NCBI GenBank assembly: GCA_032629725.1
Contig: JAFEVB010000014.1
Coordinates: 186,001-250,000, forward strand
Direction of reading: 5' to 3'
DNA: 64,000 bases
Origin: Gremmenia infestans
Taxonomy: Eukaryota; Ascomycota; Leotiomycetes; Helotiales; Hamatocanthoscyphaceae
Below the pieces are notes generated by a model that was not told the origin of the DNA, searched no databases, and was given only the letters and a program-made list of their open reading frames with translations. Shown here in pieces: positions 21,714-31,475 of this stretch (the first letter of the stretch is position 1; the number at the start of each line of letters is the position of its first letter). The position numbers and the translations under genes were made by a program.

Positions 21714-23860
21714 ATGGAAGTATGTGACACCTCATTCTATTCTAGGCTTCAATGAAACCTAACGGCTAATACATAACTTACCTTGCAGTCTCCTCATCAA
21801 CACGACGTACCAGTTTTAGTCTGTGGAGCTGGTCCCGTAGGATTAATTACGGCGCTGAAGTTAGCCCACCATGGCATTCGATGCATGCTTATCGAGCGTA
21901 ATTTCGAAACAACAAAGTGGCCGAAAATGGACATTACTAACGCGCGGAGCATGGAGCTACTGCGTACACTGAACTTGACAGAAGGGCTTAAAGAAATAGG
22001 CATGGTTCCCTGTTTTTAACCCATACCCCGTTTTTGCTCTAACCTTTGTAGCTGTTCCGCCGAATTTCTCCTTAGACGTGATATTCAGCACGGGTTTAGG
22101 TGATGGAGGAGAGAAGATCGCGACTTGGGTAAGTGATCCTGACAGTCTCTGAATCGTCCATTGCTAATTTTCGATAACTTTCCAGGATCTTCCTTCGCCA
22201 GACGCATGGCGGGAAAGAATCAGAACACAGAATGATGGCTCTATGCCTCGAGAATCGTATCTGAGATGTTCACAGGTTCTCTTTGAGGCTTGGCTCAAAC
22301 CAATCTGTCAAAAAAATCCGTTGATACAGACTCATTTTGGCTACAAGTTCGAAGAACTCAGAGAAGAAGATGATTTCGTCATCAGTACGCTCACTGATCT
22401 AAAGTCGGAGAAACAGATTCTAGTCAAGAGCAAATATGTTGTGGGCTGCGACGGAGCAGGGAGTCGTGTAAGAAAGTCAACCGGTCTAAAGATTACAGGG
22501 GGGCCCGTGTAAGTTTCTGTCGTGAGTGAGATACATTTATCCATGATGCTAATTGCAAGACAGACCAATATCCCAGTATTTAGTCCATTTCAAATCTCGC
22601 GATCTCTCCAGGCTGCAAGCCCAGGGCCAATTTTGGCATATCTTCTTTACTGGTGGCGGTGCGATCATCTCACAAGATGAGGATGAGATCTGGACTGTCC
22701 ATTTGCCGTTGCCTTTGGAAGAGGATACCGATAAATTAGACCCTTATGAGGTGGTCTACAAGCTCCTTGGTTCCAACACTGGCAGATACCCTATCAAGAT
22801 CGACGAGATTCTGGTGAAAAGTGTTTGGAGACCAAATCTGGTTGTCGCCAATGAATACAGAACAAAGAAGGGGCGAGTATTTTTGTGTGGGGATTCTGGT
22901 GAGTACTTGAACATGTTTGGAATGCCCGTCTTTTACTGATAACTCTCGTTCATAGCCCACCAGAATATCCCAACAGGCGGCTACGGCATGAATATGGGAG
23001 TTGGAGATGCCTATGATATTGGATGGAAGTTGGCAGCAGTTTTGAGGGGGTTTGGAGGTGAACACTTGCTTGATTCTTACGACTATGAAAGACGCCCGGT
23101 TGCGCTTCGTAATGTCGAGCGATCTGGCCAACACCAATCTGTTCACTGGGAGTATTGTAATTGGGTGCAACAAAAAGGCTCAAAGACAGTACTGTCTCAG
23201 GAACAAGATGGAAAAGAGCTCAAAAAGAAGATCAAAGATTGGGTCGAGCAGCTGGATGGTGAAAATAAGGATCATGGAATTGAAATGGATTACCGTCATA
23301 CTGGGTCTCCTGTGGTCCTTATCAATCCCAGAGAGCAAGAGCCAGAGTGGAATGTCCGGAATTACGTCCCATCGACTTGGCCGGGGCATCGTGCCCCTCA
23401 TATTTTTCTCAAGGATGGTAAGACAAGCATATTTGACCTATATGGCCCAGACTATACAATTGTGGATTTTACGGCTTCTGGAACAGGTTCAGCAGAATTT
23501 TTTAAAGCATCAGAAAAACTCGGAATTCCACTCAAGGCTTTACACCTCTCTACTGAGAACCACGTCTGCGAAGTTTGGGGTCGAAAGCTGGTCCTGATTC
23601 GGCCGGATGGTTTTGTTGCATGGCGAGGTTCACCAAGCGATGGAGACGCCTGTCCAAATAACGAACAGATCAATGAGATCCTTTTGGTTGCTGTGGGCAA
23701 GCACTCTGCACCAGACTATTCTAAGGCTCAATATGTCGGTGAGAAGACTTCTCAGGCTACATCCTATCACGAAGTCAAGACAGCCCCTTTCACTGCGACT
23801 GTTGGCAATGTCATCCAAGATATAGGGGGTATCAAAAAGATGGCAGCATTTCAAACCTAG
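21714..23860 (+). CDS. FAD-dependent aromatic hydroxylase, PheA/TfdB family (copy 2)
   Basis: Second class A flavin monooxygenase of the phenol-hydroxylase/TfdB group. The FAD site is VCGAGPVGLITALKLA, then RNFETTKWPKMDITNARSME, the DG motif in VVGCDGAGSRVRK, and FLCGDSAHQNIPTGGYGMNMG rebuilt across an intron. The C-terminal thioredoxin-like domain ends with LIRPDGFVAWRGSP. The first exon is only six nt (21714-21719, Met-Glu), joined at 21789 by a GTATGT...TTGCAG intron. The intron at 22000-22051 appears to be GC-AG. Further introns follow at about 22133-22185, 22510-22565 and 22900-22955. After the conserved domains the protein has about 50 extra residues of no known motif. It differs clearly from copy 1, so it is not a recent duplicate. 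Confidence 0.9.
22000..22051 (+). other. Probable GC-AG intron in hydroxylase copy 2
   Basis: The reading frame needs a 52-nt intron from 22000 (donor AG|GCATGG) to 22051 (acceptor TTTGTAG) with a CTAAC branch site nine nt upstream of the acceptor. No GT donor keeps the frame into VPPNFSLDVIFSTGLG. Confidence 0.65.
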
Positions 23861-24267
23861 AATTCTAGATAGCTGGTTATAGATAATATCATTCTCCTAT
23901 CAACCATTAATATCACATGGATTGTCCAGATGACAGATGCTCGTAAGAGAGCGGAGTGGCCCGCGCATATTTGATGCTCATTAACTTTATATAAATTTCA
24001 ACCACATAAATATCATATCAGGGTTTGGTAGAGCATCAAAATAAGGGTTTTATTGACTGAGACAACTATAGAGAAAAGCTTAGAAGTGTAGGGATAGGAA
24101 ATTGGGGATGACCTCAAAAGCACGGATCACATCCCTAAGCGAGCTGGTCCATAACTTGACAATTAAGAGATTTTGAATAGATTGTAAATAATGTGGCACA
24201 TCTCATGATTATCACCAAGTGTAAAGTTTAATATATGATCGATTGCGTGATCTTTTTAGACTTTTGA
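23861..24267. other. Convergent 3' intergenic region
   Basis: About 400 AT-rich bp between the converging hydroxylase and MDR genes. No gene seen. Confidence 0.5.
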
Positions 24268-25452
24268 TCATAGATTTGCTGTAATCTCTGCACTGAGATT
24301 AACTACTAGTTTGCCCCAAGAAGCGCGCTCCTGCAACAAATTCAATGCATGGCCCACTTTGCTCAAACCTTCAAGGTCTACCGTGTCTTGTGGTTGATAA
24401 ACGATACTTCTAAACTTCTTATCTGCGATGAGTTCGAACAACCTGTCCCATATTTTGGGTATGGTATTAGGCTCATGTTTGGTGTATGCACCCCAGTGTA
24501 ATCCCACAATGCTTATGTTTTTCAGCAGCACTCGATTTGCCTTTATACTTTCGATGTTGCCTCCAACAAACCCAACGACAACTATTCTGCCACTAAAAGC
24601 TACACATTTTAAGCTTTGTGAGACGAGTCCCACAGTATCCCAGACCACATCGATACCATGGTTTCCGGATATCTTCATGGCTTCCTCATCCCATTTTGGA
24701 AACTTCAGGTAATCTATAACATGGTCTGCTCCGTAGCTCTCGCATGTTTGGATGTTAGAAGATCCAGTTGCAGTTGCAATGACATGCGCACCGAGTGCCT
24801 TCGCAACTTGGATGGCGGAAAGACCAACACCGCCAGCAGCGCCATGAATGAGAACCCAATCATCTAGTAATGTGTCAACAAACCCCTGGGTTTTACCATA
24901 GTAGGGTCGATGGTCATACCTTTTTGTACATTGGCCCTCAATGTCAAGCCAGCAACACTCGTGGGGCCAGTCAAGTAGAGCGCGGCAGCGTCTTGAAACG
25001 ACCATCCATTAGGGATCTTCTGAAGTTGGGTTTCGGGGACGGATATTTTTGTAGCAAAGGCGCCCTGTTCAGCCCCAAACACTCGATCTCCCTTATTGAA
25101 TTTGTTGAAACGCCTGTCTTCCGGAACAGACACTATGACGCCAGAAAATTCGGACCCAGCGATCCAAGGAAGTGTAGGTTGCTACACAGAACACACTTAA
25201 ATTTACTTACAAACTGGCCTAGAGAGATGATATGCTTACGTTTTGGTATTTCCCGCGGATCTGAAGAAGGTCAAAGAAATTCAGGCCGCAAGCGTAGATA
25301 TCAATGAGGTATTCATTTGACATGGGAATCGGATCTGGAACATTGGATGCTGTGAGCTGGGAAGGACCCTACACTGAAATTAACAACTTTGGAGCTCCGT
25401 TTACAGCAGAAAGTATTACCTCCAGTATACTTGAAATTTGGATAGCGTGCAT
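24268..25452 (-). CDS. Quinone oxidoreductase-like MDR (zinc-free)
   Basis: Medium-chain reductase of the NADPH:quinone oxidoreductase / enoyl reductase type, about 345 residues. The GroES-like half has YACGLNFFDLLQIRGKY, PTLPWIAGSEFSG and DRVFG, without zinc-binding Cys. The Rossmann half has WVLIHGAAGGVGLSAIQVAK and YGADHVIDY. Exons: 25452 to about 25420, about 25366-25241, about 25190-24920 and about 24863-24268. The short first exon MHAIQISSILE opens at the ATG at 25452. It probably reduces a quinone or an enone using NADPH. It shares its promoter with the acyl-CoA ligase gene. Confidence 0.88.
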
Positions 25453-26137
25453 CTTGAAAAGGTTAACGTAGTATCTAAAAGTAAATAATAGAGGTCGCTA
25501 TCTGAGCAATAATAGTACTCGGAGAGTCAAATTCAATCTCGAAAGGGCTCTAGATGAATTTCACCTGTCCTCAAGAAAGTAAAACGCTTCGTTCAGAGGA
25601 TTCGTTGTATGGGATTAGAATAACAAGGTTAGCCCATATTACTAAATGGAAACAAACTCATTGCGACTTCATGGCGGTAATCCGCACCCGGCTAAACGCC
25701 AGTCTCCCGGAGTACAGAATGGACCGGGTTTCTCCACCCCGCTCCCCGCTCCCCGCACTCCGCCCCCACAACCCCGCTCACTTTTCGAATTGCCGAAGCA
25801 ATAATGCCGTGGCCGCGGCTTCGCACTACCTCGTCCTTCAGGCCTAGCCGGTTTTTATTATCAACCCCGCCCAGCGGGTGGCGATAAACACATCACATAG
25901 TTTTGTATGTGAACCACGGAAAACTGAAGTCGTACCCAGAAAGCGCTGGATTCTGAAAACGTCCCGTACACTGCTGTATCTGTTCTTCTTGGAGTACTTT
26001 GTACCTCCTCTCCTTGGTCCCATTATACCTGTCTTCTTAGAAGGAGGCTACTGGAAAGTTCACCCGTTACGAGGAAAAGAGTCTACCACTGTCGAGAGAC
26101 GTTCTAAACCTCATACTGCCTACACGCTGCTGTGAAA
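25453..26137. promoter_or_regulatory. Divergent promoter, MDR / acyl-CoA ligase
   Basis: 685-bp shared promoter with CGGAG at 25520-25524 and 25708-25712. A strongly C-rich strand lies at 25735-25785, made of repeated CTCCCCG/CCCCGC words. A 97-codon frame at 25554-25847 runs through this low-complexity DNA and is not credible as a gene. Confidence 0.5.
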
Positions 26138-27912
26138 ATGGTTTACAGATCTCCTGAACCTCCCATCAATGGTAGTTCCGCCCCCATGATATGGGCTAGC
26201 TGGCGCTAATTATCCACAGCACCATTGGATGAAACGGTTTGGAGTTGGCTCTTCGATAGCAAAGCCTCCCCTTTGACCAAACACGCTGCTTCTGAGATCA
26301 AAGGATTCACCAATGTGACCACACAGGAACGCCTCAGCTATCTCGATGTAAAACAGTACTCAATATGGCTCTCTTCAGCTTTGGCCAAGAGATGCGGCAT
26401 GGTTGCAAAAGACGTAGTTGCGATCTTCAGCCCAAACACTATTTGGTATCCGGTGGCTATGTTTGGCGTTTCCCGACTGGGCGGTGTTATTTGCGGAGCC
26501 TCTCCATCCTATAATGTGGAAGAGATGACTACAGCGCTTACCGTAGCCGGTGCAAAGTTTTTGTTCACTGTGCCTTCTTGCATAGAAATTGCGCTAGCAT
26601 CAGCACACAAGAGTGGAATTCGTAAGGAGAACATAATACTTCTTGAAGGCGAAGTTGAAGGTTACCAGAATTTAAGGCAACTAATCCATGTTGGAAGGGA
26701 GTTCGGCTCTTTTGGGCAGGTTCAGGGGTTTAGGTATTCTGGTGTTCAGACAGCTGCCAATGTTTGCGCTTTTCTTGGATTTACAAGTGGAACAACTGGT
26801 GTTCCAAAAGCAGTGCGTATACGACCCTTATGATTCTTGTAAATTGAGCAAACAAAACTGACTCTGGGATTGAGGTCATGATATCGCACCGAAATGTAAT
26901 AGCACAGTGTTTACAAGTCCAAGCAGTTACTCCCTTGGATCACAAAAAGACTTTAGCGGCTTTACCGCTGTACCACATAACGGGACTTGTCCATATCTTG
27001 CACCTACCGATCCTTCTCAATGCTGAAGTCTTCATGCTCCCATCATTCACCCTGGAGAGTATGCTCGACACCGTCACCCAGAACAAGATTGAAGAACTAC
27101 TTCTCGTTCCACCAATTTTGATTCGTATGGTGCACGATCCTATAGTAGATCGTTACAATTTGCGCCACATTCGTCGGTTCTCTACAGGCGCTGCCCCGAT
27201 TAGTGGAGAAATTATCGAACTTCTGAGGAAGAAATTCCCCCAAACCGGATTCAAGCAACAATATGGCATGACGGAAAGTTGCAGTTGTATTACTTCCCAT
27301 ACACCGAAAACATATGACTACAAATTTGCTAGGATGGTCGGAACCGCAATGCCGTCAACGGAGCTCAAGGTAGTGGGTTCGAATGACAAGGAAGTAGAGA
27401 CTGGCGAACCAGGAGAGCTTTTAGCCAAGGGGCCTCAAATCACAATGGGATACCTCGAGAACGAGGAGGCAACAAGGGAGAGCTTTACTCGTGATGGATT
27501 TTTGAGGACAGGAGATGAAGCGACTATTGACAAACATGGCATGGTTACTATCACAGATCGCATCAAGGAGATGATCAAGGTCAAAGGCATAGCTGTAGCC
27601 CCAGCAGAACTCGAGGATTTGTTGTTGGGGCATCCGCTGATTGACGATGTCGCGGTGGTAGGAATTTCTGACCCATTTGCGGGAGAGAGGCCCAAGGCAT
27701 TTATTGTGAGGAAGCAAGTGGATATACCACAAGAAGAGGCAAAGCTGGTGAAAGAAATTGTTGATTATGTGAGTAGTAGGAAGGCGAGGCATAAGTGGAT
27801 TCGAGAAGTTGAGTTTGTAGAGATCATTCCTAAATCTGCAAGTGGGAAGATCTTGAGGAAGGAGTTGAGGAAGAGGAAGGGCAAAGAACAGATTACTAAG
27901 CCAAAATTATAA
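26138..27912 (+). CDS. 4-coumarate-CoA ligase-like acyl-CoA synthetase
   Basis: ANL-superfamily adenylate-forming enzyme of about 560 residues making a CoA thioester from a carboxylic acid and ATP. The phosphate-binding loop FTSGTTGVPKAV is joined by an intron to MISHRNV. Later motifs are YGMTESCS, LRTGDEATID, and the C-terminal catalytic lysine region SASGKILRKELR. Exons: 26138-26171, 26220 to about 26812, and about 26875-27912. The last residues are PKL, a possible variant PTS1, and fungal 4CL-like enzymes are often peroxisomal. It could supply or salvage an aryl- or acyl-CoA for the pathway. ATG at 26138 starts a 34-nt first exon in frame with the conserved start APLDETVWSWLF. Confidence 0.9.
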
Positions 27913-28648
27913 AGGTGACTTGCTTGCCTGCTTATGCTCGCCATATAGCTCTCCAGCTCTTTTTTAAGGGCTCTCTAGCGAGTGTATCTTTATCTTTCTA
28001 CTCCTATCCGGACATATAATAAAGTCTGCTCTCCACTCTAGTGCTCCATTTCATGGAAGGACAGGAAGGTTATTCGCTGGGAGTTTTAGAGTTCTAAAAA
28101 AAGCGAGTAAGTCGATTTTCACTCAGCTGTCCGCTTAGTAATAGCGGCATGGGAAAATCGACCTAAGCGTGTCCCCATGACCGTTATAGTGTGGTGGTCC
28201 AAGCATTTCCCCACATCCCCTATACTACTTGTGATAGTATCACTATTTAACGTTTCACAGTTAACACATTTAACCTATGACTAAGCTAGATTCTTGCCCT
28301 TACGTTGAGATTCTCTAAATTACGCCAATGAGCTTAGTCATCTGTTACGCTTTGCTGCGGGTTACACTTTGAACAGTGACATTCCCGAAGGAAGGAGCCA
28401 AATGGGCAGGGGGAAACAATAACGTGGTTAAAGGATCATCGATGCATCAGTGGCAAGGGGGCGATGGGTAGCTTAATCCGCAGGGTTCCACCCCCAGCTT
28501 TGACTAATAAACCCCACAAATTCCAAGCGCCTGGGCACTAATCTGTTTCGTTCGTATCCGAGAGATTTCCCCGCAAACCTCTACCATCTATCCCACCGTT
28601 TCCCATAATCAGAGAAGCAATTTTCATTAACACCTCCCACAAATACAA
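27913..28648. promoter_or_regulatory. Promoter region of C2H2 regulator
   Basis: 736 bp before the C2H2 gene. It contains an inverted repeat (28111-28162), the 15-mer CCCACATCCCCTATA at 28210-28224 shared with 9580-9594, and CCCACA words that continue into the coding start. No gene seen. Confidence 0.5.
28111..28162. repeat. Imperfect inverted repeat
   Basis: Arms GTCGATTTTC (28111-28120) and GAAAATCGAC (28153-28162) are exact reverse complements, with further imperfect pairing inside (CCGCT / AGCGG) and outside. It could be a small MITE remnant or a hairpin. Confidence 0.5.
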
Positions 28649-31475
28649 ATGTTTTCCCACAATACCCACAATACCCACAACACCCACAAACGCCCACACG
28701 GGGCTGACGACACGATCCCTGCAAACCCGCCAGCTCCGAGGACTAAGATACCCCGCACATGCAAGCTCTGTCCTAAGACTTTTGTGAAAACAGAACATCT
28801 GAGTAGACACGAGCGGACGCATGCGAAGTCAAAGCCATTTCAATGTAGAACATGCGGAAATAATTTTGGGAGGAGGTGTGTGTTGTTATTATATGCCTCG
28901 TTACATCTAGTTACATCTATCCCTGTCTAATACCCCTATCATAGAGATTCGCTGCAGCGCCACCAAAGAGGTCATTCGAAATCTCAATCGTTGGAGAATC
29001 AGTCTGAACTCTCCGGAACTTCCCCGAGTCATCTCTCTCAATCGCATTCGGCAAGTGAGCAAGCACTCCCACAAGCAGGCTCATCCTTTATGCCACCGTA
29101 TCCTATTCATATTGGGGATCCATACCAGGGCAATAATATAAGCAATATGAACACAAACCAGTTAGTAGGTAGGTCGCTTTCTGATGCTACCATTTCGAGA
29201 GTCTTGCCACAGCATTTGCGTATAAACCTTGCGCCACCCCCCGAAATAAGCATGGATATTAATACAAGCTTAGAAACACCATTTTCAATGGACACCACTA
29301 GCTACCAACAGCAAGCAACAAGCTGGGATGTGCATCCTCAAGATTTTCAAATACCATCATGGATAGTAGGTGATGAGTTCAATTTCCACGCCCTCAACAG
29401 TTGGATGGGCCCAAATGATGGGTCTAGCAACATGTTGTGGCCTCTTTCTTCATATGAAGATACCGATGTAGATCCACGAGATACTGGGATCTCACCCCAG
29501 AACTCAATGTACAACACACAACATAGAACCATCCCACCGGAGAGGCAACTTAGCGTTTCCGATATCTGGTTTAACAGGGTGACGGAGAAATCATTCGTGC
29601 GTGGGCAAGAAACCCCTACACGACCGACCAGTCCTCCTCCTCCTCTCCAGCTCATAGTCAGTTCTGCCGAATCTTCAGAGGTTGATGAAGTATATCGGCT
29701 ACGTCTTTCTACACAGATGAAGCCAAGATGGTCAGAGGAGCCGTTGCCTTCAACCGAATTCCTTGTGAGATCCTTCTCGTGTATGTGAGGCAATTCTGGT
29801 ATGAAATGCTAACTTTTATATAGAATTTATGTATGCGGCTGTTCTTTTCACGATTTAACGACATATTCCCCGTTATTCATCGACCGACCTTCCGGCCATC
29901 GCAGAAGAACGCATTCTTACTCCTGTGCATTTGTAGCATGGGCAGTGTATTTATAGGGTCTAATAATGGTAGAAAGGAAGGTGTTAAGGTTTTTGAAAGA
30001 CTAAATAAAGTAGTTCTAGCATCGGTAAGGTACGAATCGGGCTTTTACCAGAACACTTCTAATAAATGGTTGGATAGTGGGAAAGGCTTATTGCTAAAGG
30101 CATGGAGGAGAGAGTGGCTATAGTGCAGGCTGGTGTCATTGCGCAGACGTTTGCTTTATTATCCGGCGTGAGTAGGCAGGCTGTTTCATGATATTTGTTC
30201 GCCCAAAGTAACATGGAAGTAGGATCCTAAACACTTGGCTATTGCTGAAGCCTTCCATGGATTAGTGATATATGTAAGCTCTTCGATTTGGTATGTATGG
30301 TCTGAACTCTGATCACTTCCAGTGGGCACGAAGCGCAAAAATGTTTGATCCTGAGAGATCTCACGTCAGATTTGATGAGTTGGGAAATCTCCCGGCCGAG
30401 GAATTGGATCTGGAATGGAGCAAGTGGGCTCGAAGGGAAGAAATGGAAAGGTACCTATACCTAGAGTGAAAACTATCAAGGAGTGAATGCATGTCTGCTG
30501 ACGAATAATAGAGCAACATTAAGCTTGACAATTCAAGACGCCGAGCTAGCATCTCTAGCCCACCACCAGCCAAATATGCGACCAGGAACGAATAGACTGC
30601 CAGTCCCATACCCAACAGAAGCCTACGCGGCTACAGAGGCCAAGGAATGGCTAAGGATAATGCAGAAGCACAACACTGCTCGGCGGTGCTTCAAGGACCT
30701 GCAAGATTCATTGAGAAGACACGAGATCCTCAGGTTCCCAGAGATTAGTATGCATAGCCTATACGTTATCATAGCAGAAATAGCCAGCATGGCTGCCGAA
30801 GAGCGTATCTCCGGAACCCTCTACACGCCGGAGTCCAGTACGCGCTTCACGAACCTCCTGATTACCTGGCACCGCAGCTACAGCACCGTCGTGAAGGCCA
30901 ACCAGGAAGATCCGTTCTGTATCATCATCTACTGGCACGCACTCTTCATCTACATTTCCGTCGACTTCAACCGTCTCGAGAGTGCTATAGGCCGCGACAA
31001 GACGACCGAGGATAACAGCGATGCCCGCGATGCTGAGGCCGAGAACATCGAATACGCCAAACGCTGGGCTCTTTCCGAAGCGGCGCGGCGGGCCATCGTC
31101 CACACGTTTATTCTGCAGAAAGAGCTCAGCGCCCGCAGATTGGACCAAGAGCCCGCAATACATGTCCCGCGCGCTGTTTTCCAAGCCGCCGTAGCGCTAT
31201 ACTGCTATCTGCATTTCGGTCGTGACATGGATACTGCGCCTTCTTCCTCCTTAGGCGTAGATCACAGCGAGGAGTTTCCTGAGGTTAGGATGCTGGGTTT
31301 TAAATCTACGGAGATTATCTTTGAGATTAATGGTTTTCGCAGGCAGCGATGTGCGCCTCTCAAGGCGATTACGCTGTGTGCGTTGTATGATCTTCTGCAA
31401 CGAATTGGCCATTGGGAGATTGCTAGAGTGTTTGCTAAGATTTTAGGACTGTTGATTCATGGCGAGTCGGAATGA
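28649..31475 (+). CDS. C2H2 zinc-finger transcription factor with fungal TF domain (ADR1-like)
   Basis: Two tandem C2H2 fingers: CKLCPKTFVKTEHLSRHERTH, then CRTCGNNFGRRDSLQRHQRGH, the second split by the first intron. This resembles the ADR1/Msn2-like two-finger arrangement recognising G-rich sites. A long Ser/Pro-rich spacer follows (about 28991-29788). The fungal_trans domain starts at MRLFFSRFNDIFPVIHRPTF (about 29833) and continues through exons near 30066-30170, 30224-30273, 30322-30450 and 30512-31475, which includes AHHQPNMRPGTNRLPVPYP. All joins keep frame. The N-terminus has NTHNTHNTH coded by tandem CCCACAATA DNA. It lies next to the acyl-CoA ligase and is probably a second regulator of the cluster or its right border. 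Confidence 0.88.

Noticed and set aside
25554..25847. 97-codon frame between the MDR and CoA ligase genes
   Set aside because: Low-complexity C-rich DNA without any domain, inside a divergent promoter.
28626..28690. CCCACAA tandem as telomere-like repeat
   Set aside because: Fungal telomeres are CCCTAA; this run is short, internal and partly coding.
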